A DNA stretch of 64,000 nucleotides. Origin: Denitratisoma sp. (GTDB lineage Bacteria > Pseudomonadota > Gammaproteobacteria > Burkholderiales > Rhodocyclaceae). The DNA lies in contig JAVSMO010000001.1 in NCBI GenBank assembly GCA_032027165.1, positions 1,476,253 through 1,540,252 of the forward strand, given 5' to 3'. Shown piece after piece: positions 1 to 7,779 of this stretch. The notes under the pieces were generated by a model. That model worked only from the letters and a program-made list of their open reading frames with translations, was not told the origin of the DNA and made no database searches. The translations under genes were made by a program, and so were the position numbers. Position 1 is the stretch's first letter, and every line of letters begins with the position of its first letter.

Positions 1-59
1 CTGCCGGCGACGCCGCTGCCGATGACGATGTGGTGCCGGGCATTCTTGGCTTTTGTCAT
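1..59 (-). CDS. FAD-dependent oxidoreductase, N-terminal fragment (cut by window edge)
   Basis: Only the first 19 codons are present, starting at the ATG complementary to 57-59. They encode a short polar leader followed by HIVIGSGVAG, the first beta strand and glycine turn (GxGxxG) of a Rossmann FAD- or NAD-binding fold. The gene starts 1 bp after the stop of the upstream glutamate-synthase-like flavoprotein on the same strand, so the two are almost certainly cotranscribed and may form one electron-transfer module. Substrate and full domain content cannot be seen. Confidence 0.6.
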   Translation of the reverse strand, partial: MTKAKNARHHIVIGSGVAG

Positions 60-60
60 C

Positions 61-1863
61 TCAGACCTCCACCTCGGTCAGCTCGCAGCGCGAGATCGAG
101 ATGCACTGCACCGGGCAGGCCTTGAAGCACTGGCCGCAGCGGATGCACTCGTTGTTGTCGATCCAGATGGCGCCGACCTGGTTCCATTCCTTGGTCTCGA
201 GCAGCTTGCCGTAGGCGCCGTCGTCGTTCACCTCGACGCCGCGCACCAGCTTGATGCAGTTGCGCGGCGCCACCTCGATGCAGGCGCGGCAGAAGATGCA
301 GCGGTCGACGTCGATCTGGTAACGCAGGTTGCAGAGATAACAGCGCTTGGCCTCCTCGAAGGCGAGCTTGTCGTCGAGGCCGAGCTCGACCTCGTGGCGG
401 CCGTCCTTCATGCGCTCGCCGAGCTGCGCCGTCGGCATGTGCTGGCGCGGAATGAAGTCGAAGGCGCGCTCGCGCAGCGGCTGCCCGACCGGCACGATGC
501 GCACCACCTGCTTGCGCCGCTCGCGGCCCATCAGCCAGGCGTCGATGCGCTTGGCCACCTGACGGCCATGGCCGACCGCCTGGATCACGGTGGACGCGCC
601 GTTCACGTAGTCGCCGGCGGCGAAGATGCCCTTGTGCGAGGTCATGCCGTCCTCGCCGACGCGCACGTTGCCCCAGCGGTCGAGCTCCAGCTTCGTGCCG
701 AGGAAGTCGTTCACCGTCTGCTGGCCGATGGCGATGATGATGGTGTCGCAGGGCTCGTGGAACTCCGAGCCCTCGATGGGGATGGCCTGGCGGCGCCCGC
801 CGGCGCGCCAGCCGCCGAGGCGGTTCTGCACGAACTCGATGCCGGTGAGGCGGTTGCCCTCGGCGGTGAGGCCGACCGGGGTGCGCAGGCCCTTGATGCG
901 CACGCCCTCGCGCTTGGCCTCGAAGATCTCCTCCTGCGTCACCGGGATGTATTCCTCGGCGGTGCGGATGTGGATGGTCACCTCCTGCGCGCCGAGCCGC
1001 GCGGCGACGCGGGCGCAGTCGAGCGCCGTGAAGCCGGCGCCGACCACGGCGACGCGCTTGCCGACGACCTTCTTCACGCCGCGGTGCATCTGCACGAGGA
1101 AGTCCAGGCCGTACTCGACGCCCTCGAGGCCGCGCAGCTCGCGCTTTTCCCACTCACCGGCGAGCGGCAGCGGCGAGGCCGCCATGCAGCCGGTGGCGAG
1201 CAGCACGGCGTCGAACTCCTGCTCCAGCTTGGCCATCGGGATCTGCCCCTGCCCGTTGCCGATCTCGGCGCCGGTGCGGATCTGCACGCCAAGGCGCAGC
1301 GCGTTGTGCAGTTCGATGTCGAGCGTGTCGCGCGGCAGGCGGAACTCGGGAATGCCGTAGCGCAGCATGCCGCCGGCGCGCTCCTCGCGCTCGAAGATCA
1401 CCACGTCGTGGCCGAGCAGCGAGAGGTCGTGCGCGGCGGCGACGCCGGCCGGTCCTGCGCCGACGATGGCGACGCGCTTGCCGGTGGGCGAATACAGGCG
1501 CTCGGTGATGCGGTGGCCGGCGTCCTTCAGGTCGGCGGCGACGCGCTTCAGGTGGCAGATCGCCACCGGCTCGCCGTTGCCGGGCCAGCCGTGGCGGCAC
1601 TGCGACTCGCAGGGCCGCGAGCAAATGCGGCCGAGGATGCCGGGCAGGACGTTGGCTTCGCGGTTGGTTTCGTAGGAGCGGCCGAACTGGCGCTCGATGA
1701 TTTCCCGGATGTAGACCGGGACGTTGGTGCCCGCCGGACAGGCCGTCTGGCAGGGAACGTTCTGCCTGACCCAGCCGATGTCGCGCGGATCGTCGGAGAG
1801 GTATTCGCGCTGCTCGGCCGCCGGCGTCCCCGGTGCGTTCGACGGCGGTTTGATGTCGCCCAT
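61..1863 (-). CDS. NAD(P)H-dependent glutamate-synthase-small-subunit-like flavoprotein with C-terminal 2x[4Fe-4S] ferredoxin domain
   Basis: The 600-aa protein has an N-terminal cysteine-rich segment (CQTACPAG at about 38-45, then CSRPCESQC at about 81-89) typical of the GltD-type Fe-S domain. An FAD site follows (VAIVGAGPAG, about 131-140) and then an NAD(P)H site (GAGFTA, about 275-280). The last 100 residues hold two ferredoxin clusters, CIFCRACIEVAPRNC and CIRCGQCFKACP. This architecture passes electrons between a pyridine nucleotide and ferredoxin or a partner flavoprotein. I chose the ATG at 1863 because GGAGG lies 5 nt upstream; in-frame ATGs extend up to 1923 without such a site. A partner oxidoreductase begins 1 bp downstream. 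The physiological partner is not known from this window. Confidence 0.8.
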   Translation of the reverse strand: MGDIKPPSNAPGTPAAEQREYLSDDPRDIGWVRQNVPCQTACPAGTNVPVYIREIIERQFGRSYETNREANVLPGILGRICSRPCESQCRHGWPGNGEPVAICHLKRVAADLKDAGHRITERLYSPTGKRVAIVGAGPAGVAAAHDLSLLGHDVVIFEREERAGGMLRYGIPEFRLPRDTLDIELHNALRLGVQIRTGAEIGNGQGQIPMAKLEQEFDAVLLATGCMAASPLPLAGEWEKRELRGLEGVEYGLDFLVQMHRGVKKVVGKRVAVVGAGFTALDCARVAARLGAQEVTIHIRTAEEYIPVTQEEIFEAKREGVRIKGLRTPVGLTAEGNRLTGIEFVQNRLGGWRAGGRRQAIPIEGSEFHEPCDTIIIAIGQQTVNDFLGTKLELDRWGNVRVGEDGMTSHKGIFAAGDYVNGASTVIQAVGHGRQVAKRIDAWLMGRERRKQVVRIVPVGQPLRERAFDFIPRQHMPTAQLGERMKDGRHEVELGLDDKLAFEEAKRCYLCNLRYQIDVDRCIFCRACIEVAPRNCIKLVRGVEVNDDGAYGKLLETKEWNQVGAIWIDNNECIRCGQCFKACPVQCISISRCELTEVEV

Positions 1864-1977
1864 GCCTGCCTCCATCCCGGACCGGGCCTGGTGCCCGGCC
1901 ATCGAAAGGCATAATGCTGCCATAAATCCGGCAAGGTTTTGATACCGATCAACAGCTTAAGACTTAAAATATCCTTC

Positions 1978-2880
1978 GTGACCGCCACCCCGCCCCCTTC
2001 GCGCGCCTTCGCCTACCTGCTGCTGACCCTGACCGTGCTGTTCTGGTCGGGCAACTGGGTGGTCGGCCGCTGGATCCGCGGCGACGTGCCGCCGATCGCC
2101 CTGTCCTTCTGGCGCTGGGTGATCGCCTTCCTCTGCCTGCTGCCCTGGGCCTGGCCGCACCTGCGGGCGCAATGGCGGGAGGTCGTCGCGCACTGGAAGG
2201 TACTGGCCATGCTGGGCCTCTTCGGCGGCGCCTGCCACAACGCGCTTACCTACATCGGCCTCGCCCACACCACCGCCACCAACGGCGTGCTGCTCGCCTC
2301 GGCGACGCCGATCATGATCATCGGCCTGTCCTGGGCGCTGTTCGGCAAGCGCCTGCGCCCGCTGGAATGGCTGGGAGTGATGGTGTCCTTCTCGGGGGTG
2401 CTGGCCATCCTCGCCCACGGCGAAGCGGCGCGGCTGCTGGAACTGCGCCCCAACGCGGGCGACCTCTGGGTGCTGGCGGCGATGCTGTTCTGGGCGCTGT
2501 ACACCGTGCTGCTGGCGCGCCGCCCGCCCGGCCTGCACGCCCTCTCCTTCCTCTCGGCGATCACGCTGTGGGGACTCGTCGGGCTGGCGCCCTTCTACCT
2601 GTGGGAAATGGCTTCCGGAAGACTCATCGTGCCGGGCGCACCGGCCTTCGCCGCCATCGCCTACGCCGGCATCTTCCCGGCGGCGCTCGGCTTCATCTTC
2701 TGGAACCGCGCCGTGGCCGAGGTCGGCGGCAACCGCGCCGGCCAGTTCATGCACCTGATGCCGGCCTTCGGCACCCTCCTCGCGGTGATCTTTCTCGGCG
2801 AGGATCCGGCGCTCTACCACCTCGCCGGCATCGCCCTCATCCTGGCCGGCATCTTCCTGACGACGCGGGTGCGGGCCTAG
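1978..2880 (+). CDS. EamA/DMT-family inner-membrane transporter
   Basis: The roughly 300-residue protein is almost entirely hydrophobic, with about ten membrane segments arranged as two EamA repeats; the first repeat starts with FWSGNWVVGRW. Members of this drug/metabolite transporter family export amino acids, metabolites or drugs, but substrate cannot be predicted. The start is uncertain: a GTG at 1978 gives a normal-length N terminus, whereas a TTG at 1939 adds 13 atypical residues. Neither has a strong ribosome-binding site. The TAG stop lies inside the terminal CTAG of the palindromic element that follows. It is divergent from the flavoprotein gene to its left. Confidence 0.75.
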   Translation: MTATPPPSRAFAYLLLTLTVLFWSGNWVVGRWIRGDVPPIALSFWRWVIAFLCLLPWAWPHLRAQWREVVAHWKVLAMLGLFGGACHNALTYIGLAHTTATNGVLLASATPIMIIGLSWALFGKRLRPLEWLGVMVSFSGVLAILAHGEAARLLELRPNAGDLWVLAAMLFWALYTVLLARRPPGLHALSFLSAITLWGLVGLAPFYLWEMASGRLIVPGAPAFAAIAYAGIFPAALGFIFWNRAVAEVGGNRAGQFMHLMPAFGTLLAVIFLGEDPALYHLAGIALILAGIFLTTRVRA

Positions 2881-3146
2881 GGTCTGTTCACATTCATTCT
2901 GTCGGTGCGAACGGGTTTTCCGGGTGCAGGGCAAGGCGCGGTGGCGAAGACAGTGGTATTCCACGGCGAGCCGCCGCAACGCCGCCATGCGCCCGGAAAA
3001 CTCGTTCCCTTCGGGTTGCGGCCAAAAGCGCCGGCTGCGTCGTTGCGCTCCTTGTTAAGGGAATGGCCATTAACTGCGTCGCACGCCTAGCAGTCGACGC
3101 TTTTGGCCACAACGCATCCGACAGAATGAATGTGAACAGACCCTAG
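2877..3146. mobile_element. MITE-like palindromic element, copy 1 (29-bp perfect terminal inverted repeats)
   Basis: Positions 2877-2905 and 3118-3146 are perfect 29-bp inverted complements ending in CTAG. Inside lies a second inverted pair, GGCCAAAAGCG at 3020-3030 with its complement at 3098-3108. The ends contain the TAG stop codons of both flanking convergent genes. No transposase is encoded. Interior blocks are shared with the element at 24902-25175: GGCGAAGACAGTGGT at 2943-2957, CGTTGCGCTCCTTG at 3041-3054, and a block ending in CGCCTAGCAG at 3076-3093. A non-autonomous mobile element or a structured regulatory/terminator repeat are both possible. Confidence 0.7.
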
Positions 3147-3607
3147 AACTGCGGCTCGCAACGCACTTCGCTCTTCACCGAGTTGGCGATGAAGCATGCC
3201 TCGTGCGCGGCATGGTGCAGCGACTCGATGTCCTGGCGGGACGGCAGTCGGTCGCCGACGAAGGCGACGCGCGGGCGCAGCGTCACCCGGGTCATGGCCA
3301 GCCTGCCTTCGGCATTCTTCGCCATGACGCCGTCGGCGCAGTCCTCGTAGTGTTCGACGACGAAGCCGGCCTTGGCCGCGAGATGCAGGAACCACAGCAG
3401 GTGGCAGCTCGACAGCGCGGCGACGAAGGCCTCCTCGGGATCGACCGCCGCCGCATCGGAGTAAGGCAGCGGCACGGTGTGCGGCGAACTGGAGCCCGGC
3501 ACCACCGCCCCGCCGTCGAAGTGCCAGGCGTGGGCGCGGCTGTAGCGCTGGTCGGTGAAGGCGGCGCCGTTGCGCTGCCAGCGGATGGTGGCGGAATAGG
3601 TGGACAT
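3143..3607 (-). CDS. OsmC/Ohr-family protein
   Basis: This 154-aa protein has the OsmC fold signature, with cysteines at C68 (in SSCHLLW) and C138 (in HEACF), matching the two redox-active cysteines of peroxide-reducing OsmC/Ohr proteins. It would detoxify organic hydroperoxides in the cytoplasm using a dithiol cofactor. The ATG at 3607 gives the usual family length; an upstream in-frame extension to 4282 is antisense to the MtfA-like gene and is not coding. The stop codon is supplied by the end of the neighbouring palindromic element. It is divergently arranged with the MtfA-like gene, 45 bp apart. Confidence 0.8.
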   Translation of the reverse strand: MSTYSATIRWQRNGAAFTDQRYSRAHAWHFDGGAVVPGSSSPHTVPLPYSDAAAVDPEEAFVAALSSCHLLWFLHLAAKAGFVVEHYEDCADGVMAKNAEGRLAMTRVTLRPRVAFVGDRLPSRQDIESLHHAAHEACFIANSVKSEVRCEPQF

Positions 3608-3652
3608 GGCCGTAGGGTTACGCAGCGGATCGAGTTCGCTTATCCTAAACCG

Positions 3653-4417
3653 ATGCTGAACACTCTGACAAAACTCTTCGGCAAGGCCGCCCCGGCCATG
3701 CCGGCCATCGACGAGGCACAGTGGGCGCGGGTCGAGGCCGGCCTGCCGTTCCTCGATCACCTCACTGACGCCGAACGGGCGCGCCTGCGCGAGATGGCGC
3801 TGGAATTCATCGCCGCCAAGGAATGGCACGGCGCACAGGGGCTGGCACTGACGCCGGACATCCAGCTCTCCATCGCGCTGCAGGCCTGCCTGCCGGTGCT
3901 CAAGCTCGGCCTCGATTCCTACCGCGGCTGGCTCGGCGTCATCGTCTACCCCGGCGACTTCGTCATCCCGCGCAGGCAGATGTCGGAGGACGGTGTGATG
4001 CACGAATTCGACGACCGGGTGGCGGGCGAGGCCTGGGAGGGCGGCCCGGTGCTGCTGTCCTGGTTCGACCGGCCGGAACAGGCCGACGGCATGAACGTGG
4101 TGATCCACGAGTTCGCCCACAAGCTGGACATGCTCAACGGCCCACCCGACGGCCTGCCGCCGCTGCACGAGGGCATGCGCCGGCAGGACTGGACCGGCGC
4201 CTTCGAGCCGGCCTACCGCGACTTCTGCGAACGCGTCGACGACGGCGAGGACACCTGGATCGATCCCTACGCCGCCGAGCATCCCGCCGAGTTCTTCGCC
4301 GTGACGAGCGAGGTCTTCTTCGAGGCGCCCGACCTGCTGCAGGCGGAATATCCGGCGGTGTACGAACAGCTGCGCCAGTTCTACCGACAGGACCCCGTCG
4401 CCGCCTATTCCCGATGA
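3653..4417 (+). CDS. mtfA: MtfA-like zinc-dependent peptidase (M90 family)
   Basis: The 254-aa product carries HEFAHKLD at 152-159 (HExxH zinc site) and a downstream HPAEFFAVTSEVFF segment that supplies the further glutamate ligand in the M90 family. In Escherichia coli MtfA binds the repressor Mlc and has aminopeptidase activity; whether the substrate is the same here is unknown. The ATG at 3653 fits the family length. The next gene overlaps its stop by 4 nt (ATGA), indicating translational coupling with the flavodoxin-like protein and then a second HExxH protein. Confidence 0.8.
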   Translation: MLNTLTKLFGKAAPAMPAIDEAQWARVEAGLPFLDHLTDAERARLREMALEFIAAKEWHGAQGLALTPDIQLSIALQACLPVLKLGLDSYRGWLGVIVYPGDFVIPRRQMSEDGVMHEFDDRVAGEAWEGGPVLLSWFDRPEQADGMNVVIHEFAHKLDMLNGPPDGLPPLHEGMRRQDWTGAFEPAYRDFCERVDDGEDTWIDPYAAEHPAEFFAVTSEVFFEAPDLLQAEYPAVYEQLRQFYRQDPVAAYSR

Positions 4418-4869
4418 AGCGCCTGCTCATCGTCTATCACACGCAAGGCGGCCATACCGGCGCCATGGCCGAGGCCGTGCTGCGCGGCGCGCGGCGCGCG
4501 ACGGAAACCGAAATCGTGATGAAGCGCGCCGGCGAGGCGACGCTGGAAGACCTGCTCGGCTGCCAGGGTTTGATCGTCGGCACGCCGGAGAATTTCGGCA
4601 CCATGGCCGGCATGGTGAAGGACTTCTTCGACCGCACCTACTACCCGGCGGAAGGAAAAACGGTGGGCCTGCCCTACGCCCTCTTCGTCAGCGCCGGCAA
4701 CGATGGCACCGGCGCCGTGACGCAGATCGACCGCATCGCCACCGGCTACGGCTGGAAGCGCGTCGCCGAACCGCTCATCGCGCGGCATGAAGTGACCGAA
4801 GCCGACCTCGCCGCCTGCGAGGAACTCGGCGAGGCGATGGCGAGCGGCGTGGCGTTGGGAATTTTCTAG
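4414..4869 (+). CDS. Flavodoxin-like/NAD(P)H-dependent FMN reductase family protein
   Basis: The 151-aa protein begins MKRLLIVYHTQGGHTGAMA, the first strand and FMN phosphate-binding loop of the flavodoxin fold. GTPENFGTMAGMVKDFFDR, typical of flavodoxin-like reductases, follows at about residue 55. It is probably a soluble cytoplasmic FMN protein that carries or transfers electrons; the partner is unknown. It overlaps the mtfA-like gene by 4 nt and is followed after 2 bp by another gene, so the three form an operon. Confidence 0.7.
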   Translation: MKRLLIVYHTQGGHTGAMAEAVLRGARRATETEIVMKRAGEATLEDLLGCQGLIVGTPENFGTMAGMVKDFFDRTYYPAEGKTVGLPYALFVSAGNDGTGAVTQIDRIATGYGWKRVAEPLIARHEVTEADLAACEELGEAMASGVALGIF

Positions 4870-4871
4870 CC

Positions 4872-5393
4872 TTGCGCTTCGCCTACTACGACCGGCTGTC
4901 GGCGGCGCGCAAGCGCATCTACGACCGGAGCGACGCCATCGAGCGCATCGACCTGCCCGATGCCGCGGCGCTGCGGCCGCTGGTGGCGCCGCTGGAAACC
5001 GCGCTGAAGTCGGAGCAACGCGCCGAGGCCGAGCGCCTCTGCGCAAGCATTGCCTCGGGAATCGTCGGCCAGTTGGGCGCGCCGCCCGTCAAAGTGGCGG
5101 TGCTGGCGGTGCGCCCGAGCAGCGACTGGGGCGAGCTGCACGGCCTCTACCTGCCGGAGGACGAAGGCAAGACCGCGGTCATCAAGCTGTGGATGCGCAC
5201 GGCGAAGAACCAGCGCGTGGTGGCCTTCCGCAGCTTCCTGCGCACCCTGCTGCACGAGCTCTGCCACCACCTCGACTACGAGCTGTACAAGCTGGAAGAG
5301 ACCTTCCACACCGAGGGCTTCTACAAGCGCGAATCGAGCCTGTTCCACCAGCTGGTGCCGAAGGCGGAAGAACCGCCGTCCCGCAGCGACTGA
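4872..5393 (+). CDS. Conserved protein with HExxH zinc-protease-like motif
   Basis: The 173-aa protein starts with a TTG 2 bp after the preceding stop; no ATG start is available nearby. It contains LLHELCHHLDYEL, an HExxH zinc motif with H128, E129 and H132, followed by a downstream His/Glu cluster (FHTEGFYKRE) that could supply the third ligand. No signal peptide is visible. I do not recognise a named family. The motif and its placement behind the MtfA-like peptidase suggest a second small metallopeptidase. Its TGA stop sits inside a GACTGACTTT word. Confidence 0.6.
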   Translation: MRFAYYDRLSAARKRIYDRSDAIERIDLPDAAALRPLVAPLETALKSEQRAEAERLCASIASGIVGQLGAPPVKVAVLAVRPSSDWGELHGLYLPEDEGKTAVIKLWMRTAKNQRVVAFRSFLRTLLHELCHHLDYELYKLEETFHTEGFYKRESSLFHQLVPKAEEPPSRSD

Positions 5394-5397
5394 CTTT
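5388..5397 (+). repeat. GACTGACTTT word spanning two convergent stop codons
   Basis: This exact copy contains the TGA stop of the HExxH protein gene (5391-5393) and abuts the TAA stop of the opposing dehydrogenase gene (complement of 5397-5399). One short word therefore joins the ends of two convergent genes. Confidence 0.8.
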
Positions 5398-6209
5398 TAC
5401 TTCTTCCGCCCGGTGAAGGCGTCCATGCTCTTGGTGATGCCGAAGAAATCCATCAGCGCGTCGAACCATGAAGTCGGCAGCAGGCGCAGCGGAAAGACGT
5501 TGCGCACGAACCATGGCAGGATCAGCCGTGCCTCGTCGCGCTCGATGGCGCGCACGATGCGCCCGGCGACGGCCTCCGGCTTCAGGATCGGCAACAGCAG
5601 CGGGAAGCGCGTGCGCACGCCCGCGAACATGCCGGTGGCGATGTAGAAGGGGCAGACGACGGTGGTCTTCACCGGCGCGCCGTCGTGTTTGAGTTCCAGC
5701 CGCAGCGATTCGTCGAAGGCGATGGCGGCGGCCTTGCTGGCGGAGTAGTCGGCCAGGCGCGGCACCGCGGCGATGCCCGAAGCCGAAGCGATGGTGACGA
5801 TGTGCCCCCTGCCCTGCGCCAGCATGCCGGGCAGGAAGGCGCGCACCGTGCGGAACGGCGCCAGCGTGTTCACCGCAAAGGTACGTGCGATCTCCTCGTC
5901 GGTGGCCTCCAGCAGCCGCTTGCCGTCCACGATGCCGGCGTTGTTGATGAGGATGTCCACCGCGCCGTGGTCCTGCAGCGTGCGCGCGGCGGCGGCCTCG
6001 ATGGCCTCGCGCTCGGCGAGGTTGCAGGCATACACCGACGCCTGCCCGCCCGCGGCCGCGATCTCGCCGGCCACGGCCGCCAGGTGCGCCGCGTCCACAT
6101 CCCACAGGATCAGCCGCCCGCCCCGCGCCGCGATGCGCAGCGCCAGCAAATGCCCGATGCCGCTGGCGGCGCCGGTGATCAGTACGCGTCGATTCAGGAA
6201 TTCGGACAT
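5397..6209 (-). CDS. Short-chain dehydrogenase/reductase (classical SDR)
   Basis: The 270-aa enzyme has the cofactor loop TGAASGIG at 12-19, the structural NNAG at 89-92, serines in ASASG at about 141-145, and the catalytic pair Y155/K159 in YSASK. The C-terminal region is hydrophobic (FPLLLPILKP, FPLRLLPTSWF), as in membrane-associated SDRs related to retinol or sphingolipid reductases. Substrate is unknown. The ATG at 6209 has GGAG 7 nt upstream and gives a normal SDR N terminus; the in-frame extension to 6323 is not family-like. Confidence 0.8.
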   Translation of the reverse strand: MSEFLNRRVLITGAASGIGHLLALRIAARGGRLILWDVDAAHLAAVAGEIAAAGGQASVYACNLAEREAIEAAAARTLQDHGAVDILINNAGIVDGKRLLEATDEEIARTFAVNTLAPFRTVRAFLPGMLAQGRGHIVTIASASGIAAVPRLADYSASKAAAIAFDESLRLELKHDGAPVKTTVVCPFYIATGMFAGVRTRFPLLLPILKPEAVAGRIVRAIERDEARLILPWFVRNVFPLRLLPTSWFDALMDFFGITKSMDAFTGRKK

Positions 6210-6466
6210 GGTTTCTCCACGCAGGAAAGTTTCTGCTGGCCGCATTATGGCGCAGTCGGGGAAGCGCGCCGTATCGCGGAGACTGTCTTTTCCCCGCACC
6301 GTTCGGCTCGGAATGAACAGCATCGGCCGTCCGGATTATTCGCGTTGCTATACGGACCCCGCCAAGCAGGATGTCTTGTGCATCAAGGTATTACGGAGGC
6401 ATACTGCTGGCTGGATATCAATTCATATACGGACCCGTAGTCCGTCTCATATCTGTTAGAAGTCGT

Positions 6467-7000
6467 ATGGAACGGATTTTTGAACTCGTCGCGTTGCTCC
6501 TGCTTTCTTGGCGCACAGCGCTCGTTACGGCTATCTCGGTCGTTCTTGCAGTTGTCCTCGCTGCACTCATCCCCGCATTCACCGGTGTTGCCGGTATCGT
6601 CCTCGTGTTCGGCGGCTTCGGTGCTGGTCTGCTTTGGGAAACTGCGGCGAATCCCCAGCCAACACCAACAGCGTCTACTTCTGGACAGGAAATTTCTTGG
6701 CCTGTTGCGGTTCTCGCGCTTGCTTTCTTCGGCGCGCTCATTGGGGGCTGGGTAAGCGCAGTGGCTGGGTCCGTCGTGGTCGGCGCCGTCTGTCTTCTTT
6801 GCGGGGTCGCTGCTGTTGCCGTTCATCGGTCGAAGGTAGCCAAACGTTCTATTCCTCTCCGATCCTTGGCTATCTCGTCTATTTCTCTATTGATTGGCCT
6901 TGGCGTGCTGATTTTCCTTGGCACGTTTCATGAAGAACCGACCTCTAACCTCGCAGTTCGCACGGACGCTAACGCCGGTAAGCCGGCTCAGCGCCCTTGA
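6467..7000 (+). CDS. Orphan small membrane protein, unknown function
   Basis: The predicted 177-aa protein has about five hydrophobic segments. Two pairs are separated by a polar Pro/Thr/Ser-rich loop, and the C-terminal tail is soluble. Local base composition is more AT-rich than that of the surrounding genes and the codon choice is less GC-biased, which suggests recent acquisition. I chose the ATG at 6467 because translation before it looks random; an in-frame start at 6371 also exists. No family was recognised. It sits next to the hicBA pair in a small accessory patch. Confidence 0.45.
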   Translation: MERIFELVALLLLSWRTALVTAISVVLAVVLAALIPAFTGVAGIVLVFGGFGAGLLWETAANPQPTPTASTSGQEISWPVAVLALAFFGALIGGWVSAVAGSVVVGAVCLLCGVAAVAVHRSKVAKRSIPLRSLAISSISLLIGLGVLIFLGTFHEEPTSNLAVRTDANAGKPAQRP

Positions 7001-7080
7001 AATAGTACGTTCAACAGCAACCTGGCAAAAGTCAGCCGCTACAGCACGGCGCAAGAAGCCTGCCGTCCGTCGTGTCACAA

Positions 7081-7229
7081 CGACTGACTTTTAGTTCCGG
7101 CATAACGCCCGCTCACGCTGGCATTGGCCTTCACTGAAACTTCGTTTTAACCGATCCGCTCGATGAACCCCGCCATCGCCTCGAGCGTGGCCTGGGGCTG
7201 GTCCTTGTGGGGGGAGTGGCGGCAGTCGG
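7081..7229. repeat. 149-bp direct repeat, left copy
   Basis: It aligns without gaps to 7780-7928, offset 699 bp, with about 8 mismatches. It begins with CGACTGACTTTTAGTTCCGG and includes the non-coding tail and the last codons of the alpha/beta hydrolase gene. Similarity stops abruptly after GGCGGCAGTCGG. Confidence 0.9.
7147..7229 (-). pseudogene. 3'-terminal remnant of the alpha/beta hydrolase gene
   Basis: The complement encodes the last residues of the intact hydrolase downstream, ending AGFIERIG then TAA versus AGFIERIS then TAA. It has no upstream part and cannot make a protein of its own. It is the gene-derived portion of the left direct repeat and marks the original gene end before, or a copy made during, acquisition of the hicBA segment. 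Confidence 0.75.
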
Positions 7230-7349
7230 GAAAGCTAAAGGTACCGGAGTCGATTTCTTTCCAGGGCAGGTTACGCGCGGCAGACATGCCTCGATATTCC
7301 GGCAGCGGAACAGGTTACAATCCGTACAACCCTCTACCGGAGTGCAATC

Positions 7350-7559
7350 ATGAATTTCACCATCGAGTGCGAGGAAGAGATTGATGGCCGCTGGATCGCC
7401 GAGGTTCCGCAGTTGCCCGGCGTGTTGAGCTACGGCAGCACGGCGGAGGAAGCCATGGCGAAAGCGGAAGTGCTGGCCCTTCGCGCCATGGCCGAGCGCC
7501 TCGAGCATGGCGAGTCGCGTCCGGTCGAAATCAGCATTTCCATTCCCCTCGCCGCATGA
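7350..7559 (+). CDS. hicB: HicB-family antitoxin
   Basis: The 69-aa protein shows the HicB N-terminal partial RNase-H-like fold, with ECEEEIDGRWIAEVPQLPGVLSYG followed by EEAMAKAE. It lacks an obvious C-terminal DNA-binding extension, so it is the short form. HicB neutralises the HicA mRNA interferase by binding it directly. The hicA ATG overlaps the hicB stop (ATGA), so translation is coupled. Antitoxin-first order is common outside E. coli. Confidence 0.85.
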   Translation: MNFTIECEEEIDGRWIAEVPQLPGVLSYGSTAEEAMAKAEVLALRAMAERLEHGESRPVEISISIPLAA

Positions 7560-7768
7560 GTCAATGGCCCGCCATCAAGGCCAAGCGTCTGCTTGCCGCC
7601 TTGTTTGGCATCGGGTGGAAACTCAAACGTCAATCCGGTTCGCACCGCACCCTCAGCCGCGACGGCTGGCAGGACTTCGTCTTCGCCTTTCATGACGGCG
7701 AGGAAATCGGGCCGAGAATGCTCGCCCGCATCGCCAAGCACACCGGCATTACCCCGGAAGACCTGTAG
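7556..7768 (+). CDS. hicA: HicA-family toxin (mRNA interferase)
   Basis: The 70-aa protein has the double-stranded-RNA-binding-like HicA fold, with GIGWKLKRQSGSHRTL carrying the catalytic histidine in the conserved GSH motif (SGSHRTL). A C-terminal helical stretch (IGPRMLARIAKHTGITPEDL) follows. It would cleave mRNA ribosome-independently when freed from HicB. Length and key residues are intact, so the pair is probably functional. It lies between the two 149-bp direct repeats. Confidence 0.85.
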   Translation: MSQWPAIKAKRLLAALFGIGWKLKRQSGSHRTLSRDGWQDFVFAFHDGEEIGPRMLARIAKHTGITPEDL

Positions 7769-7779
7769 CCGTCCTGCAG

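Larger units (their letters stand above)
7001..7349. other. Intergenic stretch holding a repeat copy and a hydrolase gene remnant
   Basis: This 349-bp stretch has no intact gene. It contains a near-match AAAGTCAGCC at 7028-7037, an exact GACTGACTTT at 7082-7091, and the left copy of a 149-bp direct repeat at 7081-7229. It then runs to the hicB start. GTGCAATC precedes the hicB ATG and I see no strong promoter. Confidence 0.6.

Noticed and set aside
22..1914. Long open frame opposite the glutamate-synthase-like gene
   Set aside because: It is rich in Ala/Arg/His/Asp with no domain logic, a typical GC-rich antisense shadow. The opposite strand has clear FAD, NAD(P) and Fe-S motifs.
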